A stretch of DNA of 64,000 bases, from positions 50,191,585 through 50,255,584 of the forward strand of contig NC_088170.1 of assembly GCF_028769735.1 (NCBI RefSeq). The letters run 5' to 3'. The stretch is from Zonotrichia leucophrys gambelii. Taxonomy: Eukaryota > Chordata > Aves > Passeriformes > Passerellidae. The notes below the pieces were generated by a model, which searched no databases, had not been told where the DNA came from, and was given only the letters and a program-made list of their open reading frames with translations. Position 1 is the first letter of the stretch, and the number at the start of each line of letters is the position of its first letter. A program made the translations under genes and the position numbers. This document shows positions 52,440 through 62,846 of the stretch, one piece after another.

Positions 52440-52506
52440 CTGAACAAGGACAAAATAACGTTTTTTCCACCGCTTCCAAACCTTCTGTCCTAGAGCATAC
52501 AAGTAC
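52440..52506 (-). CDS. CADPS2: CADPS2 exon: N-terminal strand of PH domain
   Basis: This is the most 5' CADPS2 exon in the window. It is 67 nt: one base completing a split codon plus 22 codons reading [20 protein letters not shown] then VQ. This is the opening beta-strand pair of the PH domain. The basic run K-V-W-K-R-W-K-K-R is the kind of surface expected to bind acidic phosphoinositides in this family. The acceptor reads TTTGCAG before GTACTTG, and the donor reads CAG followed by GTTAGT. It ends in phase 0 and joins the exon starting VSQYTFAMC. The preceding exon (ending in the Gly of a GYLYA motif) was not found up to 64000, so that intron exceeds 11 kb. Confidence 0.93.
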
Positions 52507-52622
52507 CTGCAAAGGAAACAATAAAGGGAGTGGTTTTCCATTAATAAGGAGCCTGATATTAGAAGCAGCAAACAAAAAATCTGTGTATTAATTTACTCTG
52601 TCTACTGAGCTGCTTCTTCAGT

Positions 52623-52656
52623 GTTGTCATATGTAAAAAGTTGTCATATGTAAAAA
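52623..52656. repeat. Perfect 17-bp tandem duplication
   Basis: GTTGTCATATGTAAAAA occurs twice head to tail, 117 nt upstream of the acceptor of exon 52440-52506 in transcript orientation. The copies are identical, so it looks recent. Confidence 0.9.
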
Positions 52657-54053
52657 CCATAAAAATGTAAGAGACATTCCTTTTCACCCAAAACAAGACA
52701 AAAATCAGAAACAAATGATTTCATGTTTGCAAAGATTAACTGGTTTATCATATTTTATTTCACCAATTTTATCTGAAAAATAGAAAAAGTAGCTTAAAGT
52801 AGATACACAGAAATACTTGATGTTATCAAAGTTGATGTTCCTGACAGTTTTTATTCCATTTGGTTTCCACGGATTCGCTAGTGTTTATTTAGTCTGTGAG
52901 AAGTCAGTCCCAGAGATAGTGTGATAAAATGCTCACATAACACAATGTCAGCAGACACACAATATTAATTTTTTTTTCAGAGTAAAGTAGAATCTAATTT
53001 CCCAAACAGAAGCACTTCACTATAAAGGCTCTTAGATTACAAAAACTCCTTGTCACTTTAGCAATTTCCAGGCTTTGAATGAGAGGACATTATCAGGAGT
53101 ATCAACCAGTGAGAAGAGAAAACCACAGATGCTGATGCTATTGGGTGGTAGAGAGAGCACACTCATTACCCAAGAACTTGGAGTGAATTTTCTGGCATTA
53201 TAGTGACACTTTTTCTGTCACTGTGGTCATGTTGCACTGTTGGTAACAAAGACAGCAAGAAGAAAAGGATGAGCTGTGAGACTGTAAGCAAGAGCCCATG
53301 AGTGGTAACAACCTGCTGCTTAAAACCTGACAGGAGAGCAAAATATGACATAGGAGATGCCCCTTCAGGCTGGCCAGCTTCTGTCAAGGACAGCTGCTAC
53401 AGCCAGGGTGGTCACAGGCAGAATTAAAGGTTGTTCAGACCAATGAATCTTGGCTTCACAGGGCACTCTCCAGAGGATGCCAGTACACACATTATGAGGT
53501 AGCTAAAATAACTAGGATGGGAGATGGTTGGTCAGATGAACAGGGGCCTCTCTGCTAAGAGAATATGGTCTGCTGTCCTCCACTCACTTCTGTGCCTTTG
53601 CTGCCTGGTGGTTTGCATCTCAGTCAAAAAACAGAGCAATGAACCAACATCCTATGTGAAATGAGTAAGCAAGATAAAGGCAAAAACTTTTTTATACCAT
53701 CCTGGGCATACTCTCAAGAATGCTTTCTCCCACATTAGGCATCACAAAGGACAAATTTATGTCTAAAATAAATGTTCAGCGTACTGCTTACAATTGTTGT
53801 TTTCAGATTATGTAGAGGCTCCATTATTATTATGAAAACAGAACACAAGTTCTTTGACTTCTGCTACACCTGTATTGAAGGTCTACCTTACTTGGTTACT
53901 CTGCTTTTTATTTGTATGAGAAGGAAAAAAAATTGGCTTTGTGTACAGAATTACCAGTTGATGTGGCCTTTGAATAGTCCAGATCTTGCCACAGTCTTTT
54001 TAACGTCTAATTCTGTAACTATTATAAATTCAATGAAAATAAAGGAGTAGGGG

Positions 54054-54079
54054 TTATATATATATATATATATATATAT
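54054..54079. repeat. (TA)n dinucleotide repeat, 13 units
   Basis: An uninterrupted TA run. It is flanked on both sides by copies of ATGAAAATAAAGGAG (54033-54047 and 54078-54092), so it sits inside a small local duplication. Confidence 0.9.
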
Positions 54080-55383
54080 GAAAATAAAGGAGAAAGGGTA
54101 CCAAAAAAGGACCTACTAGGGGTTATTTTTAAATTTATAATTTTTTGCAACTAAGGAAGCATTTACCTCACAGACTTATGGTCACACATTCTCCCACAAA
54201 ATACAAATTGTTTTCTTTTTCATATATGTTTCAGAGCATTACCTTTCCCCAAAGCACACAACATTGCTATTGCCATGCTAATACCTTTACTATTGTCAGA
54301 GGGTGGAGGGGAAATAAATTATGAATTTCACATAGCCTCAAAGCTTAATGACCTGAGAGAGAAAAGCAAAAAAAGTCCTTGCGTGGCCTTTGGTTTGTCT
54401 CAGTCCTAAGACTGCTCTGTTCTTCATGGTGATTCATCCCCTGCATCCCTGGGAGTATCATGAAGGTTTTATTGATATATGTGAGAAGGCAACTGCCCAA
54501 TTTTGAAACTGTACTTTGAAAACCCAGTTGAAAATACACAGTCCTCCAAAGCTACAGTACAAAGATATCCTGACCATGTTCCCACCCTCTTGGCATGTCT
54601 TAGACAACTGTAAAGAAACCATAGACTAACAAAGACTTCTTGCCTCTTGCACATCAGAAAATGAGTAACCCAACCTTAGAAACTCTATGCTAATTCTTTC
54701 TCATTATTAACTGATCCTGCTCCAGAAATGTGCTTTTAAAATAAGAGGTCTTAAAAGAACAATTTCAATCAGAGAAAAGGTGATGTTTTTATATAACTTG
54801 GCTGCCTTTTAAATTTCTCTTAATTTAAGACATACCATCTACAGTTCTGCAGTATAGGGAGAAATAATATAATATACAGTAAATTCAAAAGTATAAAATA
54901 ATAAATCATACAAAAAGAAATTAAATAGCAATGTGTACTTTTATTGCTCCTATAAATCACTTCTACCTAAGGTGCTAAATAAGAGCTTCCTTGGGAAACA
55001 AAGGAGTGGAACATTAACTATCTAACTTTAAAATTCACAGATCTTACATAAGACCAGGTAACAAAGAAAATAATATTAATGACACAAAGCTGGGATTTAG
55101 TATAGAAATGCAAAGACTTATGCTGTCTGGTTTTACAAATCACTATAAACACACAGGTATGTTATTAATCCCTCTTCCAGTGCCATCTCTAATGGTACCA
55201 GTTTTTTTCTTAAGTTTCAGCCATTTACAAGGGATATATCCTGTGCTCATCTTAATTGTTTTTGCTCCTGAAAGATAAAGAGATTAATTCTTAGTCAAGA
55301 GTCTGACATTTTTAGGTGGAAGGACCCACCTAGGCTTCTACAGTCTTCTTTGAGCCTTTCTTTCACATTCATTTTCTATTTGG

Positions 55384-55465
55384 AGAAAAGAAAAAGAAAA
55401 AGAAAAAGAAAAAGAAAAAGAAAAAGAAAAAGAAAAAGAAAAAGAAAAAGAAAAAGAAAAAGAAA

Positions 55466-55496
<31 letters not shown>

Positions 55497-55498
55497 GG
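55384..55498. repeat. (AAAAAG)n microsatellite, about 18 units
   Basis: A hexanucleotide AAAAAG array about 105 nt long, almost perfect, ending in an A12 run. It produces artificial Lys-Arg (plus) and Leu-Phe (minus) open frames that are not genes. It is a pure purine strand and likely polymorphic in length. Confidence 0.95.
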
Positions 55499-56816
55499 AA
55501 GAGAAAAGGAAGCACAGGACCTAAGAATCTTCAAGAACCTTCCTATATTTAGACAGTAACATCTAGGATCTGTAAAACTGCAGTGGAGGTCTAGAACAGA
55601 AAAAAATCTACAATAGCCAGTTTTCACAATTAAATGACACTTGGGCTTCACAACTGGCGCAGAAAATTAATAGGTTAACAGATTCAGAAGTGAGCTAAGC
55701 CTTAGAGCTAAGTTGAAGAATGTTCTATTTTTAAGATGGACAAATGTGTAACTCTCCATGAGTCTCAGGTAAAGGCCAGTACTGCAAACCAGAACAGAAT
55801 CTCAGTCACGAACTCACAAAGCTGCAGCCTGCACTTTCTCTACCCATCAGTGTCTCTGCACTCACCCAGAAGCCACAGTCACTCTCTCCATCCTAAATAA
55901 CGTACACAAAATGCTCAGCATCAGTTGCTCAGACTATTTTAAACATTCTCAGCAGCAACAAGAAACACAGAACAGCTACTCAAACACTGTACCTTTAGGC
56001 AAAAGATTTTGTGCAATACAAACAAGAAACTGATATTCAGAAGTGCCAGTTCCATATCTCTAAACACTAAAACCACCATTTGCTTCAATTTTTCTTGCTG
56101 TCATTTGGGTTCCAAAGTTGGGATAATCTAAAATAATACTTGAATTATTAAAGTTCAGCCATATCCAGGGAAAGAAGACACTAAACACCTGTATCTACTA
56201 TACACCCTGTATCTAAACACCATAATAGTAACTGCTTAGATTTGTTTTGAGTTCTCCTTACAATCATGTTTTGAGAATGTTTAATAAATATTCTGACAAG
56301 GAGAAAATATTGATGTTTTCATGTACATTGAAACATATATAAATGACAGACTTCTATCCTGTAAAAGTATATAATATATGAGATATGTACACATAACATC
56401 TATGTCTGTTCTAACTCACATTAGAAAGTATATTCATAGTTACTATGCATGTGTGGTTGCCTTCTTCAATTTTCTTATTTTACTCATGTAATTTCCAGTA
56501 ACTTAGGACTAATACACCTGCTTGTACTAATCACAAAGAAAATATGATAAGTCATTAAATGTCACCCCAATATGAAGATTTTCTAACATGTTTTGTAGTA
56601 ACATGAAAATGCAACCAAATGTACAAACCATACAATCACTTTTCTGAGACTTTTTCTTTTAAAAACAATCTTTTGCAATCTTCTTTTCTTCAATATTATT
56701 TAATATTGTTTTTTTTTCTCTTCACTCACTCTCCAATGAAAAAATAAAAATTGGATTTGTATGAAGTCACAGAGTTACACATGATTATACCTCACAATGC
56801 TTACAACATGGTACAA

Positions 56817-56830
56817 CCCCCCCCCCCCCC
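56817..56830. repeat. C14 homopolymer
   Basis: Fourteen consecutive C on the plus strand (G14 on the minus, i.e. in the CADPS2 pre-mRNA). Exact length is uncertain because such runs are error-prone in sequencing. Confidence 0.9.
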
Positions 56831-57690
56831 TTAATATTTAGTTTTCCTGGAAAACAAATACAATTACAAGAAATTACATTTCCACTACAAACCACAGAAA
56901 CACCTGGATAAAAATGTTTTATATATCATCTCATCTCAGTCAGTATCACTTTCCTCTCCAGAAACAGAACAAATAAAATGAGCCATTTTCTTGTAAAAGT
57001 CTGGGCATAACCATGTTGTAATTACACAAAGTTTGTACATCTCTCAAAGTGCATTTCCTTGTGCTACCAAAATGCAAAACCATGTTGCTAAATATTATAG
57101 CTCAGTTTCAGTTCCATGATGACACACACAGGAGGGAAGATGGCAGCTTATTTGCTTTAAGTCCTCACCTCACTGCGAGAGTGCAGGGTTCCACTTTTTG
57201 ATGAAAAAAATCAGCACTAATGAATAGCTGAAAAAGCATAATTGTGTGTGGAATACCGGAGCTATTCACTGAGAGAGAAATGAGAATGGACTTACTCCTT
57301 CTACAGAGATCATTTTTAGACCAGCCTTTTTATTCTAAGGAATGAAGCAATCTATCTACATTTTGAATGATAAATTCTCTACTTGTAAAAGGCTTCATTT
57401 ATCACAAACAATGAAAAAAAATATAGAAAGAAAAATCAATACGTGTAGCAGTTTAGTCCAGCAAAGGCCTTTCTTAAAGAGAAACCTCAGTCAAGGTTGA
57501 AAGAGCAATTAATGCAGTCTCAAAAATCTGGGCCACTCTGATAGAGTTCGGTTAACATGTGGCAGAAGTAATCATCCACTTGTGAAAATGATTTTCAGTT
57601 CATTCTCAAACACCTTTCAGACACTCATGATCCCATTTAACTGACAACAATACAGGCTATCCGTGGGCATCACTGCATTCGCTGAGAGAG

Positions 57691-57749
57691 CCAATGGGGA
57701 CCAAATGCCCACAGGCACTTTCAGTCATCCCCGCGTCTTGCATAAAAGG
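57691..57749 (+). promoter_or_regulatory. Candidate antisense promoter (CCAAT plus TATA-like box)
   Basis: GCCAATGGGGACC (CCAAT at 57691) lies 50 nt before CATAAAAGG (57741-57749), a spacing common in TATA promoters. The flanks are locally richer in GC. It points away from CADPS2 transcription. This is pattern matching only; no downstream gene is recognised. Confidence 0.2.
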
Positions 57750-59671
57750 AATCTTCCCTGCACTGCATTCCTCCTTTTATTTAACCCTGCAAGATTAAGA
57801 ATTTTTTTTGTTTTCAGTTGAGGACGAGGAGAAAACTGATTCAAGACAACAATATGACCTGGGTCATAAGAAACCTAGCTGTAAACATTTTCAAATTCAT
57901 TTTAGTCCTTTCTGTGCTCTTGAGAAAGAGAACTAAATAAGCCTTCAACAGACGGAATGAAAAACAATCAGCCTAAACTACTGTAATTATGCTTGCTAAG
58001 AATAAAGAAACGTGTAAGAATGTCAAGTAATAAAAACATCACAGCCACAGAAAACAGTTCCATTTACTCCAATAAGCAAGATACTCATGGCATGAACAGG
58101 AAAATGTGTGGCTTTTTTCCCTGCTGTACACTTTTCCCTTACAGTCTAAATGGTTTTAAGACTGCTGGATGACCTGCTATCCCTAGATTCTTTATCAGTG
58201 ATATCTTACTGCACTCTGGAGCGCTTCACCATTTGTGAATATGCACGCCAGTACTTATGGAACCTGAGAGGTAACTACAATGGCAACTTGAGAATTATTA
58301 ATCTAATTTATGTCATATCATGAAACCTATCTGGCATGCAAATGTGAGTGTTTGTCAAGACAGAAAAACATTCTGTAGCCTTGAAAGAATTCCAAGCAAT
58401 AAAAGAATGAAATCCTTCAGATGCAACATAAATGTAGAAAGCATTCTGATTCTAATGTAATCTAATTGCAGTGTAAACAGGTAATGCAGCACTGCTGCAA
58501 AACAGCTGGTGCTGAGGAGCTGACATCCCCCCTCTGTGTTTTTTGAGGCAGTTTACTTTGGACTAGCTCTGAACTGAACCCATGGACAAAACAGCTACCA
58601 GTGTTTTGCAGAATATATGGGTACACCCCTGAAAATGATCTCTTGGTTTAATTTAATCTAAAAAGATAATAGTCTGTGACCACAAAAGCACAGAAAGAAG
58701 GAGCAAAGAGACTGCTTTTCAAAGGGAAAACCTGAATTTAAATTCTGATGTTGAAGTAGTAGAAAAAATTTCAACTGCACTGCTCTCCCTTGAGCATTCA
58801 CTTTGGCTGTGGAAACAATTCTTAATGCTGACAGACCTTAAAGAACTTGCAAGCATCTCGAGCACCCAGAAGCAGCTGGTGTCCAGCCTAAACACCTCTC
58901 CGTGCCACTGGAAGCACATGGCATCGCAATCAGATAGAAAAGACCAATGACCTTTTTTCCAGCCAGGCATTGATAGTTTTTGTGATCTAGAAAGCCTAAA
59001 TTGCTAAGAGCTTGTTTGCATGCAAAATTTACTTTTGTTTTAGGTCATACACATCCACTGATGGAACAGCAAAAGGTGTTGAAAACTTTGGTGGTAGAAA
59101 ACAGCAAGAGCAGAGAGTTCCTTCAGGAATGATACTTGGCTTTGATTATCTCTGACTGATTATGCACTCCTTTTCACTGCCATTTTGTATTGATATAATT
59201 GAAATTTCATAAAGAACACAGACCTCAGCAGAGTTATTTTTTTAAATAAAACGTTAGAAAAATAAGATACATATATTTTCATTTAAAGACAGAAAATTCT
59301 AAGTATGAGTAAGTATTTTAAAGTACTTATGAATTAATATAAAGCGGTATATCTAAGCTAGCAAAGGCATGAGAAGGCATGTTTAACTTGGTATCCTATT
59401 TGTGATTTGAAAGAAAGGACAGAAATTATGATAATGAATAAGCCTAGCATTTTCCTTTAATTTGTGCTCAAAGAAGATGCTTATTCAGAATGGTAGGATG
59501 CTTTCAAACAATTTTAAAAAATTCTTGATAGCTGGATTTTTTTTAAAAAATCCTAAAGAAATTCAATTAAAACCACCACTTAAAAACATCACCAAAGCTT
59601 TGAAACAAATCAGTTTAGCAAGTTCTCACTTACATAGCATTATTCTCTTAATAGGAGCATTACTTGACACT

Positions 59672-59800
59672 TAGTCAAGTGCTTTATAAACCAAGCAATT
59701 ACTCCTCACAACATGTCCAGTGCAGGAGGTTAGTATTTCCACATTAATTTCTGTTGGGAGAGAAACCGAAGTGGAAAAGAGCAAGACTGTTCAAAACTTG
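59672..59800 (-). mobile_element. Probable MIR/CORE-SINE relic, minus orientation
   Basis: The plus-strand order GTGCTTTATAAACCAAGCAA, TTACTCCTCACAACA, TGCAGGAGGTTAGTATTTCC and GAGAAACCGAAGTGGAAAAG follows the reverse complement of MIR as I recall it ('gcgctttac...aatcctcacaaca...gaggtaggtactatta...gaggaaactgaggc'). Identity is moderate. MIR/CORE-SINE remnants are rare but known in bird genomes. A RepeatMasker hit would settle it. Confidence 0.5.
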
Positions 59801-62133
59801 AGGTCCTAGTGCACCAGAAGACACACTCAGGAAAGCCTTACAACAGCCCTTATCTTCCAGAAGTTGGAAAATGCATTTCAGAAGATTGTAAAGCTGTTCA
59901 GCCTTTTAACTGTGTGTCAAAACATGCAACACACTTATGATTAAAAAAAAAAAGGGGGAAAAGAAAATGTTATAAGGGAAACAGCAAATTAAATGTATTT
60001 GTCTTTGCAACTCCACTCAGCTACTTTCAGTAATCATGTTTCCTTTGTATTTTGTAGGGATCCAGTGTAAAGTGCTTGGGGTATATTTCCTCCTCTGAAC
60101 TTTGCAGATTACCCTTTGGAAGCACCCTTCTGTCTCCATGGGCTCTCCCAGATCTCTGCAGTGCAGACTCTTAACTTAGCTGTTGTAATTACTTGCATGA
60201 AAAGAGATGATATGAAGGAGGTTTTCTGTATCTAGGAATCATGAAAAGTCAACCATGTGGCATTCGTGGAAAATGATTGTTATTTTCTGCCTGACAAAAT
60301 TATTAATTTTAAAGCACAATTCAGAAAAATAAACCTGTTTGCTCTTTTCAGTAAATTCTAGGAGGTAAAACTTCTGTGGATGCAATGGCTGAACTTAGCT
60401 AATAATGAATAGAGATGACATTGACTATAGAGATTTCAAAATGTTTGGCACACTTGGCAGAAAATAAATCTTTTTATTTGTGCAACTACAGAGCCATCCA
60501 GAATGAAAAACACTACAGTACAATTTAAGCAGCAGTGGCAAAAATGCAGTTAACCCTTTTTGGAATTCATACACAATCTTTTAAATAGCAGTCTCTCTCC
60601 ATGTTGCAGAAATAAAAAGCTTTTATTGGGAACTATATGACTTTCTTCTGGATTGAAATTTTGACACTTCATGCTCTCATACACTGGAAAATTCCCTTTT
60701 AACTTAGCAGACTTCATGTAAACATTGCATCCAATGAATACCACTTTTCTGTCTACCCAGCACAAAACAGCAAGACAAGACAACACTGTTGTGTATCAGA
60801 CTGACTCCTTCGTGTCTCGAGCACCTCTAAGGAATGTAGGAACAGTGCCAGACATTAATTTCCACTCTTACACAGCAGTGCCACCACTGAGGCTTCTTTC
60901 CATGAAGCCAAATCAGTTACATTTCATTGTGCATTTTAGGCATTCCTGGACAGTCTGCAAAAGAGAAATTTAATTGCAATGAATGTTTGCATGTGCCAAG
61001 AGTCCTATCTGGTTCAGAAAGTCCTTCATCTGCAAATGGGTCAAGTATGAAAGAATACTGAAATTACTCTTATAAAAATTTTCCAAGTCATCTGATGCTG
61101 GCCATAGAGGAAAACTGCTTAGGTGAACATTTAGCCCAAGACAGTAAGGCTAATCTAATATTCTAATAGAGTCATTATGCCTCAAAAAACCTACTGGTGC
61201 AGAATGACACCTGTAGGTGATCCTTTCATCAAAAACTAGATTCAAAAAAGTACTTTTACACTCCTGGTCATATTTTGATGACAATACAAGGGCAAGAAGA
61301 AGGAAGAAGGCTTTCATAGTATGACCCAGCAAACCCGTTCTCTGAAAATATAAATTTTTTAAAAACTTTCCTATACAGAATTCATTTAGAATTTTAAAAA
61401 TACCAGAATAACAAACAGACTTCTGACTCCATGTCACTTCGGAAGAAACTTCTCCAAAAGAACACAGAAGTGGACACTCAGAAGCACTTTCAGGCCTATG
61501 CCTTCTTCTCAACATAGCATGGAGGGAAGCAAGCAGGTATCTATTCCCAGAGATTCCTCATATACCCATGCTGATACCGTCCCTAGAAGCTTCTTCATCT
61601 AGAAATGGTGTCTCTGTGTTGGAAACCTTTGAATGGGTTTTTGCTTAAATTAGTTTCTGTAATGATTTTCTCAACCATTTAAAACGTTTAAAATCTACAC
61701 CCAGGAGAACAGTTCCACATCTGAACAAGCTGTGCCTGAAGCAGCTTGTAGGGTTCATACTGAAACTGGCACCTCTAGCACTATTCAGCAATTGTCTTGT
61801 GGCACTGGAAGAGACTTCAGTGTACAGAAATTTGTTTTAGAATCATTAACATAACTGGATGTTTATCCTTGAAAATGCTGTACACAAGCAAACTGATTTC
61901 TGCAGGACTTATATCAGAAAACAACAGAAATGCATCACTGAAAAATATCTCCTCTTTGAGAAAGTTCCTTATGCATTTCTTCATATATTTAGAATTTTAA
62001 AAATTGATTTATATTATTAGGAAGAAAATTCCTAAGATGGTTTTAGTTTGGGTGATCGTTAGGGAAAAAAAATAAAAAAGCTATGCAAGAAAGATATAAG
62101 CCTACAAAAACCCAGAATTTCCTATTTGTCATA

Positions 62134-62163
62134 AAATATGTAGAAAATAAATATGTAGAAAAC
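62134..62163. repeat. 15-bp tandem duplication
   Basis: AAATATGTAGAAAAT is followed by AAATATGTAGAAAAC, with one mismatch. Confidence 0.85.
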
Positions 62164-62649
62164 AAAACATTCAAATGTTGTTCTCCCACTGGAGTTGCTA
62201 AACTGGAACTGATTTGTGACTGGAGCTGTAGGAGTTTAGGAATACAGAATCCTGCCTGTGAGGGAGCATCAGAGCCATCTACTGGGGTCAGTCCATTGCT
62301 GCTGCACAGACTTGCCTTCCCAAAACTTCAATGCTGCACTGATATTCACCTACAAAATTGCCAGTAAATAATTTCTTTTTAAAATCCATAAAATCTCAGA
62401 GAATAGAAGCTGTGGTGCTGATGAATTGGATGAGAGCAGAGGTAAGAAGTAAAGCTTCTCCTCACTTCAAGTTTTAGAAGTACTTTTTGAAAAATAGCAT
62501 TTATTTGTAAATAACCCAAATGAATAAAATGTCTTCTATGGGCATTTGGGTGATCAATAAAAAAAAAAAAGAATATTTTTTGTGTTACTCATAATTATTA
62601 TTCAACTCTGAGATTGAAATTTTTTAATCTCTTTCCCCAAATAGAATTT

Positions 62650-62705
62650 TACAGTGTGTATATATACATATATGTGTATATATATATATATGTATGTGTA
62701 TATTT
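62650..62705. repeat. Mixed TA/TG/TATG repeat
   Basis: A degenerate alternating purine-pyrimidine tract (GTATATATACATATATGTGT and onward). It could adopt Z-DNA or cruciform forms; no gene association is seen beyond lying in the intron. Confidence 0.85.
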
Positions 62706-62818
62706 AGACATGTATATAAAAGGACTAATTTCCTGCTATAGTTCAGTCAAGTATTAGAGGATAGAGCAGTTACTGTGGCCTGTAAATATATAATAATAGC
62801 TGCCTCTACTCTTAAATA

Positions 62819-62846
62819 ATATTTATAATAAAATATTTATAATAAA
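62819..62846. repeat. Perfect 14-bp tandem duplication
   Basis: ATATTTATAATAAA twice head to tail, in a very AT-rich context. Confidence 0.85.

Larger units (their letters stand above)
493..52506 (-). other. CADPS2: CADPS2 gene, internal segment (10 exons, partial at both ends)
   Basis: CADPS2 (CAPS2) is a cytosolic, membrane-associated priming factor for Ca2+-triggered exocytosis of dense-core vesicles. It binds PI(4,5)P2 through a PH domain and SNARE proteins through a MUN-type domain (family knowledge). Ten minus-strand exons with GT-AG borders join in one open frame: 1 nt + 418 codons + 1 nt. The upstream part (N-terminus, C2-like region) and downstream part (rest of MUN, C-terminus) are not in the window. 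For comparison, human CADPS2 is roughly 1,300 residues, so about a third is covered. Paralog choice rests on remembered CADPS2-type residues ([44 protein letters not shown]) and on the direct EEHHSE-to-AFAWW junction without an inserted cassette. Gene identity is very secure. The bird assignment is inference from repeat content and compact introns. Confidence 0.95.

Noticed and set aside
55350..55651. Lys-Arg (plus) and Leu-Phe (minus) repeat frames
   Set aside because: They are translations of the AAAAAG microsatellite, not genes.
61150..61515. 121-codon minus-strand frame with a signal-like hydrophobic stretch (MKAFFLLLALVLSS)
   Set aside because: The hydrophobic run is internal, there is no family resemblance, and no splice or promoter context supports it. 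It is probably chance.
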